From Pseudomonas sp. (GTDB lineage Bacteria > Pseudomonadota > Gammaproteobacteria > Pseudomonadales > Pseudomonadaceae), in the NCBI RefSeq assembly GCF_002796985.1, contig NZ_PEKX01000007.1, forward strand, positions 672,284 to 736,283: DNA of 64,000 nucleotides, read 5' to 3'. The translations under genes and the position numbers were made by a program. How positions within the stretch are numbered: position 1 is the first letter of the stretch; every line of letters begins with the position of its first letter. The notes beneath the pieces were generated by a model that worked only from the letters and a program-made list of their open reading frames with translations, did not search any database and was not told where the DNA came from. Positions 1 to 7,835 of the stretch are shown here, in pieces.

Positions 1-906
1 AGTGAAGGCGATGTCGGCGGACGAGAAGCGGAACACCGCGCCGATCAGCATGGCCATTTCTTCGTTGGACAGGTGCTGCTTGGACTGCTGCAGGTCGAAG
101 AGGAAAGCGTCGTTGAGGTCGACGTAGCCCTTCTGCTTGAAGTAGCGGGTCAGCTTGGACAGCACCACCTGGTAGAAGGTGTTGGTGTCGTTGATGCCCT
201 TGACCTCGGTCTGCACCATCTTGTCCAGGTTGCTCACCGAGGTGTAGAGGTTCACCGGTGGGTTGAGCAGCAGCACGCGCTTGAAGTTGAAGCTGCGGCG
301 GGTCTCGTCGAGCTTGCTGACGAAGGCCGCATGCAGCGCGCCGAGGCTGTAGCCGGTCAGGTAGTAGTCGCTGATGGGCAGGTCCGGATGCTGCGCGCGC
401 ACGGCCTGCATTACCCGGTAGAGATCATCGGCGTCGTCGGGTGTGTAACCGGGGGTGGCGACCTGGGAGGCGCCGACCATGAAGTCCCAGCTGGTCGGCG
501 AGGACAATTGCACGACGTGGTAACCGGCGCTGTAGAACAGGCGCTTGAGGTATTCCGGGGTGCTGCTGGAGTAGTGCGCGCCGGTGCCGGCGATGATGAA
601 GACCAGTGGCGCTTCGTGATCCTGGCGGGCCAGGCGGTAGTGCAGCTTTTTCACCGGCCAGAAGTTGCTCGGCAGCTCGTGCTCGCGCTCGGGGCGCAAC
701 TTGAGCGCGTAGTCCGACTGGCGGATGTCGTCGTCCGTCGGCAACTCCGGGCGCAGCTCGGGTGGGGTGGTGGCGATGGTCGCCTCGAACGGGTTGACCA
801 ATGGATAGCCGTAGCTGGCCTGGTCCACATCGCGGGCGGAAGCGGGCCCGGCGAGTCCCAGTGCGAGGCTGCCGATCAGGGCGGCCACGCGGCGTAGAAG
901 TATCAT
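1..906 (-). CDS. alpha/beta-hydrolase fold protein, secreted (3' end outside window)
   Basis: 302 codons are visible from an ATG with an AAAGGA-like ribosome site, and the stop lies beyond the window edge. The first ~23 residues form a signal peptide (hydrophobic run ending PASARD), so the product is probably exported. A GTGAHYSS oxyanion-type loop follows a hydrophobic strand. GYSLGA, near residue 180, is the nucleophile elbow (GxSxG) of an alpha/beta hydrolase. The acid and histidine of the triad cannot be confirmed in the truncated part. Substrate unknown; an esterase or lipase role is only a family-level inference. The gene points out of the window, so its operon is not visible. Confidence 0.75.
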   Translation of the reverse strand, partial: MILLRRVAALIGSLALGLAGPASARDVDQASYGYPLVNPFEATIATTPPELRPELPTDDDIRQSDYALKLRPEREHELPSNFWPVKKLHYRLARQDHEAPLVFIIAGTGAHYSSSTPEYLKRLFYSAGYHVVQLSSPTSWDFMVGASQVATPGYTPDDADDLYRVMQAVRAQHPDLPISDYYLTGYSLGALHAAFVSKLDETRRSFNFKRVLLLNPPVNLYTSVSNLDKMVQTEVKGINDTNTFYQVVLSKLTRYFKQKGYVDLNDAFLFDLQQSKQHLSNEEMAMLIGAVFRFSSADIAFT

Positions 907-991
907 GGTTCGGAGTCCTTTCAAGAGGAGGCCAACTCTAGGGTGAGCGCGCATTAAGACCAGCACATTTCCCACAAGTGCGATGCTCGTT

Positions 992-1477
992 TCAGCCCTT
1001 GCGTGCCAAGTCACGCAGGGCGTCACCGGTCAGACGATAGACGGTCCACTCGTCTTGCGGGCACGCACCCAGGCTGCGGTAGAAGCCAATGGCCGGTTCG
1101 TTCCAGTCCAGTACCGACCACTCCAGGCGTCCGCAGTGGCGTTCTACCGCCAGCTTCGCCAGTTCGCTGAGCAGCGCCTTGCCCAGGCCGGCGCCACGGG
1201 CGGCGGGGCGTACATAGAGGTCTTCGAGGTAGATACCCGGTTGGCTTAGCCAGGTGGAGTAGTTGTGGAAGAACAGCGCGAAACCTTGCGGCGCGCCGTC
1301 CACCTCGCCGATCAGCACCTCGGCGTAGGGGCGCGGGCCGAACAGGTGGTCGTGCATGCGCTGGGCATCGGCTTTCACTTCGTCGAGCAGCTTTTCGTAG
1401 TCGGCCAGTTCGCGGATGAGGTCGAGGATCAGCGGGATGTCGTCGGGGACGGCAGGGCGCAGGGTGACGCGAGGCAT
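992..1477 (-). CDS. GNAT acetyltransferase, SSAT/thialysine-acetyltransferase-like
   Basis: 161 aa. I start it at the ATG before PRVTLRPA because AAGGA sits just upstream and the GNAT fold begins there; an in-frame start 20 codons earlier has no such site. LEDLYVRP followed by RGAGLGKALL is the acetyl-CoA binding motif A. The stretch from GRLEWSVLDWN to FYRSLGA matches the diamine (spermidine/thialysine) acetyltransferase subgroup of GNAT enzymes. Likely reaction: acetyl-CoA dependent N-acetylation of a small polyamine-like amine or lysine analogue in the cytosol. The exact substrate is inferred from subgroup resemblance only. Confidence 0.82.
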   Translation of the reverse strand: MPRVTLRPAVPDDIPLILDLIRELADYEKLLDEVKADAQRMHDHLFGPRPYAEVLIGEVDGAPQGFALFFHNYSTWLSQPGIYLEDLYVRPAARGAGLGKALLSELAKLAVERHCGRLEWSVLDWNEPAIGFYRSLGACPQDEWTVYRLTGDALRDLARKG

Positions 1478-1545
1478 GGGGCGTTCCTTGGAGAGCGGGG
1501 GCGTCCGAGCATGCCCAATGCGCCGCGTCTCTGGCAACAGGCGCT

Positions 1546-2112
1546 TCAGTAACGCTCCAGGCTTTCCAGCCAGATCAGCTCGCAGGCGCCGGCACCGGTG
1601 TCATCGCGGGTCAGCGAGCTGACCCAGCGCCAGCCGTCGTCGCCTTCCACGCGTACCAGCTTGCCGGACAGGCGAATGTGCTCGCCGGCGCTGACCTGGG
1701 CCAGGGCGCGCGCCACGCTGTCGTTGGCCGGGATCATGTGCATGTTGGCGGCATGGGTTTCCAGCTCGCGGCGGGGAATCGGCAGCTTGTCGGCATGCCA
1801 GTAGAACCAGCGGTTGCCCTGGCTGATGCGGATATCGGCCAGCACCTTCGGATCGTCCATCGGCCCCCAGCCAAGCGCCAGGTCGGTGGGCGACAGCTCG
1901 GCCTCGCGACCCAGGTGGTAATCCTCGCGGCCGAGCACGCGTGCCTCGATAGTGAAGTCCTGCAGCGGATAGATCGAATAGCGCTCGACGCGGAAGCCAC
2001 CGTCGGGCTGGGCCTGGCTGTGCTGCTGCGGTGCCTGGGGCTGGTCGGTCGGCCACAGCCACCAGAAGCTGGTGGCCACGCAGGCCAGCAGGAACAGGGT
2101 CGATCGCTTCAT
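1546..2112 (-). CDS. conserved hypothetical protein with N-terminal membrane anchor
   Basis: 188 aa. Residues 4-20 form one hydrophobic segment (signal anchor or uncleaved signal), followed by a Pro/Gln-rich linker and a soluble periplasmic domain. The domain contains ALGWGPMDD, the phrase WFYWHADKLP and a C-terminal GDDGWRWVSSL block. I recognise it as a type of uncharacterised protein found in pseudomonads but know no function. It stands alone, convergent with the gene starting at 2224 on the other strand upstream. Codon use is normal for the region. Confidence 0.7.
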   Translation of the reverse strand: MKRSTLFLLACVATSFWWLWPTDQPQAPQQHSQAQPDGGFRVERYSIYPLQDFTIEARVLGREDYHLGREAELSPTDLALGWGPMDDPKVLADIRISQGNRWFYWHADKLPIPRRELETHAANMHMIPANDSVARALAQVSAGEHIRLSGKLVRVEGDDGWRWVSSLTRDDTGAGACELIWLESLERY

Positions 2113-2223
2113 CGAAGGCTCCGTTGGTGGGCGAAGTTTAGCCAGGGATCGCCCCCCCTTGCATCGCTCTTGGCGCTGGTTATGCTGGGCGCCGAATTCC
2201 CGCCTGCCCGGAGTAGTGGCGCC

Positions 2224-2589
2224 ATGTCCCGTCGTTTACCCGTGATTCTCCTGCTGCTCGCCCTGGCGCTCTGGCTGGCGGCCAGCTATGGCCTGCGTTT
2301 CGGGCTGATGGAGGATGGTCGCTGGGTTGGCCTCTGCGCCGACGAAGCCACGCGCTGGGAGTGCGGCGTGCGCTCGCAGTTGGGCTGGGCGATCCACTTC
2401 GGGGTGTTCGGCAAGCTGGCGCTGGGGCTTTCGCTGCTGGCCTTCTTCGTGCCCCGCCAGGCGGGGTGGTGGCTGGCGGTGCTGGCGATGCTGTTCACCT
2501 TGCCGGCGTTGGTGCTGTACAACGCCGGGCTCGCAGTGTTCGCGGTGGTGCTGGCCGGGCTGCGCCTGGTGCGCGCACAGTCCCGCTGA
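2224..2589 (+). CDS. small integral membrane protein, unknown function
   Basis: 121 aa from the ATG in GCCATGTCCCG; a longer open frame exists upstream but runs antisense to the neighbouring gene. Three or four hydrophobic segments are visible: residues ~5-25, a central one around LGLSLLAFFV, then LAVLAMLFTLPALVLY and AVFAVVLAGL. A short loop carries two cysteines (LCADEATRWECG), which could pair in the periplasm. No family recognised. It ends one base before the stop of the convergent glucan enzyme gene. Confidence 0.6.
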   Translation: MSRRLPVILLLLALALWLAASYGLRFGLMEDGRWVGLCADEATRWECGVRSQLGWAIHFGVFGKLALGLSLLAFFVPRQAGWWLAVLAMLFTLPALVLYNAGLAVFAVVLAGLRLVRAQSR

Positions 2590-2590
2590 G

Positions 2591-4150
2591 TCAAGTCGTC
2601 CGGGATGCGGGGCGCAGCCCCCGCAACAGCGCGCCGAGCAGGAGCAGGCTTACGGCCGCCCAGCCCAGCGCCTGCAGGTTGCTCAGCCCTTCCAGCGCCA
2701 GTTGTGCGGGAATTCCGACGGCGATGATCAGCGCCAGTAGCAGCGTTTCTCGACGTGGTGCCGCAACCGGCCGGCACAGGTAGACCAGCGCCGGGAACAG
2801 CAGGGCCGCGCTGGGGAAGCTGCGGTAGCGCGCATCGAAGACCAGCCCGAGCATCAGCACCGCGCCGGCGAATCCGGCGGCGGCCAGCCACAGGCCGGCG
2901 CGCTTCTCCAGCGCATTGAACGCTTTTGCCCTCCAGCCTGCGCGAGCCGACAGGGCGAGGCTGATGTGCAGCAGCACCAGCAGGTTGAGGCCGACCAGTG
3001 CCGCTGCCCAAAGCCACTCACCCCAGAAGCGGCTGGTAATCACCGACAGCTCCAGCCAAAGGCCGATGCAGCCGGCCCCCAGCGCACCGGCCAAGGGCAG
3101 CAGGAGGGCGTTGCGGGTAGAGGCGGGACGGCCGCCCACCAGCAGCCCGCCGAGCAGGATCACGCCGGACAGGCCCAGCCACAGCGGCCAGCTCGGCAGA
3201 TTACTGATCGGCCCGGCGAGCACGCCTTTCTCCTCGCGGTCGGCGCTGAACAGGCCCCAGTAGCCGCCCACCGCGCCTTCGCTCTGGCGCTTCCACGGCT
3301 GGTCGAAGGCCTCGATCAGGTTGTAATGCCAGCCATGCTCCTCGGCCATGTGCACGAAGCCACGGATGAAGCGCGCCTCGTTGACCCGGCTGGGCAGGGC
3401 GGTCTCGCGCTGGCGGCCTTCGCTGGGCCAGCCGGTCTCGCCGATGAGGATATCCTTGGGGGCGAACTCGCGGCCGAAGTCCTCGCGGATCTTCGCCACG
3501 TGGGCGAGGGCATCGTCGATGCCGCGCGGGTTGTCTTCCCAGTAGGGCAGCAGGTGGATGGTGATGAAGTCCACCGCCGGGGCGATCTCCGGGTGCTGGT
3601 GCCAGAACTCCCAGACATCGGCGTAGGTCACCGGCTGGCGCACCTGGGCCTTCACCTTGTGGATAAGTCCGGCCAGGTAGTGCCCGGTGACTTCCTTGCG
3701 CAGCAGGGTCTCGTTGCCGACGATCACTGCCTGCACCACGTCCGGATAGTCGTTGGCGGCCTTGATCAGAGCCTGGACTTCACGCTCGGTATCCACCGGG
3801 TTGGCGTTGACCCAGGCGCCGAGCATCAACTTCAGGCCATGCTTGCGGGCCAGCGCCGGAATACCTTCCAGGCCGGTCATGGAATAGGTGCGCACGCAGT
3901 CGAACCGCGTCGCCAGCAGGGCGAGGTCGGCGTCCATCTGCTCCGGGCGCAGGACGAAAGGCTGGTCGAAGGGCGACTGGTCCTTGGCAAACGGGCTGTA
4001 GGACGCGCACTGCAGCTTGTGCGTGGGCGTGGCCGCGTCGGGCAGGACTACCGGTTTGCCCAGGCCGTACCAGAGCCCGCAGAGGGCCATCAGGGCGAGC
4101 AGCAGGGCGAGGCAATAGGGGCGAAGCGGAAAGCGCGAGAACTGTGGCAT
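2591..4150 (-). CDS. membrane GH17-like beta-glucan glycosidase/transglycosylase
   Basis: 519 aa from the ATG at MPQFSRF; an extra 13 codons upstream are possible. Residues 11-31 form a membrane segment, residues ~47-310 a GH17-type catalytic barrel, and residues ~320-515 eight or so membrane spans. The two glycoside hydrolase family 17 catalytic glutamates are recognisable: acid/base in VIVGNE (Glu147) and nucleophile in IGETGWPSEG (Glu238). Related bacterial proteins (NdvC type) make or remodel beta-1,6/1,3 cyclic or periplasmic glucans, so a role in glucan synthesis at the inner membrane is likely. Whether it hydrolyses or transfers cannot be told from sequence. It stands alone. Confidence 0.8.
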   Translation of the reverse strand: MPQFSRFPLRPYCLALLLALMALCGLWYGLGKPVVLPDAATPTHKLQCASYSPFAKDQSPFDQPFVLRPEQMDADLALLATRFDCVRTYSMTGLEGIPALARKHGLKLMLGAWVNANPVDTEREVQALIKAANDYPDVVQAVIVGNETLLRKEVTGHYLAGLIHKVKAQVRQPVTYADVWEFWHQHPEIAPAVDFITIHLLPYWEDNPRGIDDALAHVAKIREDFGREFAPKDILIGETGWPSEGRQRETALPSRVNEARFIRGFVHMAEEHGWHYNLIEAFDQPWKRQSEGAVGGYWGLFSADREEKGVLAGPISNLPSWPLWLGLSGVILLGGLLVGGRPASTRNALLLPLAGALGAGCIGLWLELSVITSRFWGEWLWAAALVGLNLLVLLHISLALSARAGWRAKAFNALEKRAGLWLAAAGFAGAVLMLGLVFDARYRSFPSAALLFPALVYLCRPVAAPRRETLLLALIIAVGIPAQLALEGLSNLQALGWAAVSLLLLGALLRGLRPASRTT

Positions 4151-4224
4151 GGGGGCACGCGAGCCGTGGCGAGGCGCGCATCTTAGCAACGCCGCCGACC
4201 GCCGTCAGTGCCCGCGCGTGGCAC

Positions 4225-4446
4225 TCAGGCGTGGCGATGAATCCAGTGGTGCGTCGGTGCCGAATCGCCTGCGGCGTTGCCCTCGATGCGCTTCCAGAAC
4301 TTCTCGTGGAAGTGGAAGCCCACCGCGTTGCACAGCGGCTCGACCACCGCCACCAGGCCGCCCACGGCGATGCTGCCGGTCAGCGCGTAGGCGACGCTGA
4401 AGGCGATCACGAAGTGCATCAGGGTGAAAGTGACGGTCTTGAGCAT
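4225..4446 (-). CDS. DUF2061 small membrane protein
   Basis: 73 aa. An N-terminal stretch MLKTVTFTLMHFVIAFSVAY leads to a second hydrophobic segment around GGLVAVVEPLCNAVGF, then the HFHEKFWKRI tail typical of DUF2061 proteins. It is a two-helix inner-membrane protein of unknown function. The C-terminus is His-rich (THHWIHRHA). A Fur-like dyad lies about 18 bases upstream of the start, which would make the gene iron-regulated if real. Confidence 0.8.
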   Translation of the reverse strand: MLKTVTFTLMHFVIAFSVAYALTGSIAVGGLVAVVEPLCNAVGFHFHEKFWKRIEGNAAGDSAPTHHWIHRHA

Positions 4447-4464
4447 GGTAGCGAGCCTCCAGTC

Positions 4465-4477
4465 GAGAATGATTCTC
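4465..4477 (-). promoter_or_regulatory. Fur-box-like dyad upstream of the DUF2061 gene
   Basis: GAGAAT-G-ATTCTC is a perfect 6-1-6 inverted repeat. It matches the core of the Fur 7-1-7 consensus (TGATAAT-N-ATTATCA) at 10 of 14 arm positions. Its place just upstream of the start fits repression by iron-loaded Fur. This is a motif match only. Confidence 0.35.
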
Positions 4478-4554
4478 CGTTGCTGAAAGGCTACTGCGCA
4501 GGAGCGCGGCCGGGTAATCGAGCCTCTGTATGGCGGCGATAGGCCGGCAGTGCC

Positions 4555-4608
4555 GTCGTATAGGGAATGGCGCGGTCGTGGATGGACGGGTTCTGTCGTG
4601 GATCGGAC
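4555..4608 (+). promoter_or_regulatory. three GTCGT direct repeats at 20-bp spacing before the betaine-binding gene
   Basis: GTCGTA begins at 4555, GTCGTGGATGGAC at 4575 and GTCGTGGATCGGAC at 4595, an exact 20-bp period (two helical turns). The last two copies are the closest match. AraC-family activators often bind such direct repeats, and betaine catabolism genes in pseudomonads are controlled by the AraC-type GbdR. Assigning this site to GbdR is inference. The remaining intergenic DNA up to 4729 shows nothing else I can name. Confidence 0.4.
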
Positions 4609-4729
4609 CGTTTGGCGTCGCTCTCAGAGCAGTTCGCCAGCAGCGTGCGCCGATCATGAAGGGGCGGCCAAGACCGCGAACTGCGCCGGGCTCGCCCGGA
4701 CGCGCCAATAAAATCACGGGGAGAAAACC

Positions 4730-5584
4730 ATGCGAATGATGCGACGCCTGATGGGCCTGGGCGCAGGGCTGGTGCTGTCGGCGGCTGCCGGGCTGGCCGG
4801 TGCGGCGGCCAAGCCGGAAATCACCATCGGTTACGTGGACGGCTGGTCGGACAGCGTAGCGACCACCCATGTCGCCGCCGAGATCATGCGCGAGAAACTC
4901 GGCTACCAGGTCAAGCTGATGCCGGTCGCCGCCGGGATCATGTGGCAGGGCGTGGCGCGCGGCAAGCTCGACGCCATGCTCTCGGCCTGGCTGCCGGTCA
5001 CTCACGGCGCCTACTACGAGAAGATGAAGGACAAGGTGGTCAACCTGGGCGTGAACTACCCGGGCGCGAAGATCGGCCTGATTGTCCCCGACTACGTGAA
5101 AGCCAACAGCATCGAGGACCTCAAGGCGCAGAAGGACGATTTCGGCGGTCGCATCGTCGGCATCGACGCTGGCGCCGGGGTGATGCTCAAGACCGACCAG
5201 GCGATCAAGGACTACGGCCTGGACTACAAGCTGGTGGCGAGTTCCGGCAGCGGCATGATCTCGGAGCTGACCCGCGCGGAGAACGACAAGAAGGCCGTGG
5301 CGGTGACCGGCTGGATTCCGCACTGGATGTTCGCCAAGTGGAAGCTGAAGTTCCTCGAAGACCCGAAAAAGGTCTACGGCGACGAGGAACACGTGGACAG
5401 CGTGGCCAACCCGGCACTGGAGAAGAAGGCACCGGAAGTCTGGGCCTTCCTGAAGAAGTTCCAGTGGAAGGACGGCCAGGAAATCGGCGAAGTCATGCTT
5501 GCCGTGCAGAATGGCGAGAAGCCGGAGGTGGCCGCCAAGAAGTGGGTCGAGGCGCATCCGGACCGGGTGAAGGAGTGGCTGTGA
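4730..5584 (+). CDS. betX: glycine betaine/choline-type ABC substrate-binding protein
   Basis: 284 aa with a signal peptide (residues 1-26, cleavage near AGAAA). The mature part is an OpuAC/ProX-type periplasmic binding domain. Tryptophans in GYVDGWSD, SAWLPVTH and TGWIPHW are placed as in the aromatic cage that holds the quaternary ammonium group. No permease or ATPase gene adjoins, so it must feed a transporter encoded elsewhere; in P. aeruginosa orphan binding proteins (BetX, CbcX, CaiX) share the CbcWV transporter. The position next to DUF485-actP matches the P. aeruginosa betX locus as I remember it, which is why I use the symbol. It is followed by a strong terminator. Confidence 0.85.
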   Translation: MRMMRRLMGLGAGLVLSAAAGLAGAAAKPEITIGYVDGWSDSVATTHVAAEIMREKLGYQVKLMPVAAGIMWQGVARGKLDAMLSAWLPVTHGAYYEKMKDKVVNLGVNYPGAKIGLIVPDYVKANSIEDLKAQKDDFGGRIVGIDAGAGVMLKTDQAIKDYGLDYKLVASSGSGMISELTRAENDKKAVAVTGWIPHWMFAKWKLKFLEDPKKVYGDEEHVDSVANPALEKKAPEVWAFLKKFQWKDGQEIGEVMLAVQNGEKPEVAAKKWVEAHPDRVKEWL

Positions 5585-5615
5585 TCGCCTAGAGCGTACC
5601 CTCGCGCGACACAGA

Positions 5616-5656
5616 AAAATCCCCCGCGAACCGAAAGGTTTGCGGGGGATTTTTTT
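5616..5656 (+). terminator. rho-independent terminator after the betaine-binding gene
   Basis: A long GC-rich stem (AATCCCCCGC with its complement GCGGGGGATT, extended by AACC/GGTT around a short loop) is followed by a run of T residues. Confidence 0.9.
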
Positions 5657-5698
5657 ATGCGGACGTGTCTATTCCGGGCTTGTTCGAAAATCCTGGCC

Positions 5699-5730
5699 AA
5701 GCGCTACGACTAAAGTCGTCTGGAGCGCTT
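5699..5730 (+). promoter_or_regulatory. nested dyad upstream of the acetate permease operon
   Basis: The inner palindrome is ACGACT-AA-AGTCGT (5706-5719). Outer arms AAGCGCT (5699) and AGCGCTT (5724) flank it almost symmetrically. It lies just upstream of where the -35 would sit for a CATAAA/TAAATT-type -10 near 5741, the usual place for an activator. Acetate genes (acs, actP) of pseudomonads are controlled by the CrbS/CrbR (MxtR/ErdR) two-component system; linking this dyad to CrbR is inference. Confidence 0.4.
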
Positions 5731-5796
5731 GCGGCGGACACATAAATTAGAGATCGACGACATCCGCGTCATCCCCGCTGTGAGGACAACAACAAA

Positions 5797-6108
5797 ATGA
5801 ACGACAGCATCTACCAGCGGATTGATACCAATCCGCGCTTCAAAGAGCTGGTGGCCAAGCGCGAGCGCTTCGCCTGGCTGCTCTCCCTGATCATGTTGAG
5901 CCTGTACGTGCTCTTCATCCTGGTCATCGCCTTCCAGCCGCAGTTGCTCGGCGCGAAGATCAGTGCCGACTCGTCCGTCACCTGGGGCATCCCCATCGGT
6001 GTCGGGCTGATCCTCTCGGCCTTCGTGCTCACCGGCATCTACGTGCGCCGCGCCAACGGCGAATTCGATCGCATGAATCAGGAAATCCTCAAGGAGGCCC
6101 AGCAATGA
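5797..6108 (+). CDS. DUF485 (YjcH-type) inner-membrane protein
   Basis: 103 aa. Two membrane helices (about residues 28-48 and 62-83) are separated by a short loop, followed by a charged C-terminal tail. Size and layout are those of DUF485 proteins, almost always encoded directly before the acetate symporter ActP. Its stop overlaps the actP start by 4 bases (ATGA), so the two are translationally coupled. The precise role is unknown; it probably assists acetate uptake. A GAGGAC ribosome site precedes the ATG. Confidence 0.9.
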   Translation: MNDSIYQRIDTNPRFKELVAKRERFAWLLSLIMLSLYVLFILVIAFQPQLLGAKISADSSVTWGIPIGVGLILSAFVLTGIYVRRANGEFDRMNQEILKEAQQ

Positions 6109-7760
6109 AAGGCCGAATTTCTGCGGCCCTCGCGTTGGCCGCTTTCGCTCCTGCACTCTGGGCTGACGCCCTCACCGGCGAGGTGCAGCGCCAGCCGCTG
6201 AACGTCTCCGCCATCGTCATGTTCGTCGCCTTCGTTGGCCTGACCCTGTGCATCACCTACTGGGCCTCCAAACGCAGCAAATCCGCCGCTGACTTCTACA
6301 CCGCTGGCGGCAGCATCACCGGCTTCCAGAACGGTCTGGCGATCGCCGGCGACTACATGTCCGCCGCTTCCTTCCTCGGCATTTCCGCGCTGGTGTTCAC
6401 CTCCGGCTACGACGGCCTGATCTACTCCATCGGCTTCCTCGTCGGCTGGCCGATCATCCTCTTCCTGATCGCCGAGCGCCTGCGCAACCTGGGCAAGTAC
6501 ACCTTTGCCGACGTGGCGTCCTATCGCCTGAAGCAGAAGGACATCCGCACCCTGTCCGCCTGCGGCTCGCTGGTGGTGGTGGCCTTCTACCTGATCGCGC
6601 AGATGGTCGGCGCCGGCAAGCTCATCGAGCTGCTGTTCGGCCTGAACTACCACGTCGCCGTGGTCATGGTTGGCATCCTGATGGTGCTGTACGTGCTGTT
6701 CGGCGGCATGCTCGCGACCACCTGGGTACAGATCATCAAGGCCGTGCTGCTGCTCTCGGGCGCCACCTTCATGGCGATCATGGTGCTCAAGCACGTCAAC
6801 TTCGACATCAGCACCCTGTTCTCCGAAGCTATCAAGGTTCACCCCAAGGGCGAGTCGATCATGAGCCCCGGCGGCCTGGTGAAGGACCCGATCTCCGCGT
6901 TCTCCCTGGGCTTCGCACTGATGTTCGGGACCGCCGGCCTGCCGCATATCCTGATGCGCTTCTTCACCGTCAGTGACGCCAAGGAAGCCCGCAAGTCGGT
7001 GTTCTTCGCCACCGGCTTCATCGGCTACTTCTACATCCTGACCTTCATCATCGGCTTCGGCGCGATCCTGCTGGTCAGCACCAACCCGGACTTCAAGGAC
7101 GCCACCGGCGCGCTGCTGGGCGGCAACAACATGGCCGCTGTGCACCTGGCCGATGCCGTCGGTGGCAGCCTGTTCCTGGGCTTCATCTCCGCCGTGGCCT
7201 TCGCCACCATCCTCGCGGTGGTTGCCGGCCTGACCCTGGCCGGTGCCTCGGCCGTGTCCCACGACCTGTACGCCAGTGTGCTGAAGGGCGGCAAGGCCAA
7301 CGAGAAGGATGAACTGCGCGTCTCGAAGATCACCACCGTGTGCCTGGGTGTGGTCGCGATCGTCCTCGGCATCCTGTTCGAGAAGCAGAACATCGCCTTC
7401 ATGGTCGGCCTGGCCTTCTCCATCGCCGCCAGCTGCAACTTCCCGGTGCTGCTGCTCTCGATGTACTGGAAGAACCTGACCACCCGTGGCGCAATGATCG
7501 GTGGCTGGCTCGGCCTGATCACCGCGGTGACCCTGATGATCCTCGGCCCGACCATCTGGGTTCAGATCCTCGGCCACGAGAAAGCCATCTACCCGTACGA
7601 GTACCCGGCGCTGTTCTCCATGGCCGTGGCCTTCATCGGTATCTGGTTCTTCTCCATCACCGACAAGTCGACCGCTGCCGACGAAGAGCGCGCGCGCTTC
7701 TTCCCGCAGTTCATCCGTTCGCAGACCGGCCTGGGGGCCAGTGGCGCCGCTGCCCACTGA
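6105..7760 (+). CDS. actP: cation/acetate symporter
   Basis: 551 aa sodium:solute symporter family (SSS) protein. An N-terminal signal-like segment ends ALWADALTGE, as in ActP, and is followed by about 13 membrane helices. The loop NVSAIVMFVAFV leads to YWASKRSKSAADFYTAGG, characteristic of the ActP branch. It imports acetate (also glycolate or similar short carboxylates) with a cation. It is coupled to the DUF485 gene by a 4-base overlap and followed by a terminator. The dyad at 5699-5730 probably controls the pair. Confidence 0.93.
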   Translation: MKGRISAALALAAFAPALWADALTGEVQRQPLNVSAIVMFVAFVGLTLCITYWASKRSKSAADFYTAGGSITGFQNGLAIAGDYMSAASFLGISALVFTSGYDGLIYSIGFLVGWPIILFLIAERLRNLGKYTFADVASYRLKQKDIRTLSACGSLVVVAFYLIAQMVGAGKLIELLFGLNYHVAVVMVGILMVLYVLFGGMLATTWVQIIKAVLLLSGATFMAIMVLKHVNFDISTLFSEAIKVHPKGESIMSPGGLVKDPISAFSLGFALMFGTAGLPHILMRFFTVSDAKEARKSVFFATGFIGYFYILTFIIGFGAILLVSTNPDFKDATGALLGGNNMAAVHLADAVGGSLFLGFISAVAFATILAVVAGLTLAGASAVSHDLYASVLKGGKANEKDELRVSKITTVCLGVVAIVLGILFEKQNIAFMVGLAFSIAASCNFPVLLLSMYWKNLTTRGAMIGGWLGLITAVTLMILGPTIWVQILGHEKAIYPYEYPALFSMAVAFIGIWFFSITDKSTAADEERARFFPQFIRSQTGLGASGAAAH

Positions 7761-7777
7761 TAGCCTGAGCTAACCTG

Positions 7778-7817
7778 CCGGGGCCGGAGGTGGAAACACC
7801 TCCGGCCCCGCTTTTTT
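7778..7817 (+). terminator. rho-independent terminator after actP
   Basis: GGGGCCGGAGGTG pairs with CACCTCCGGCCCC across a GAAA-type loop, followed by GCTTTTTT. Confidence 0.9.
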
Positions 7818-7835
7818 GACCGGGATGGAATACGG

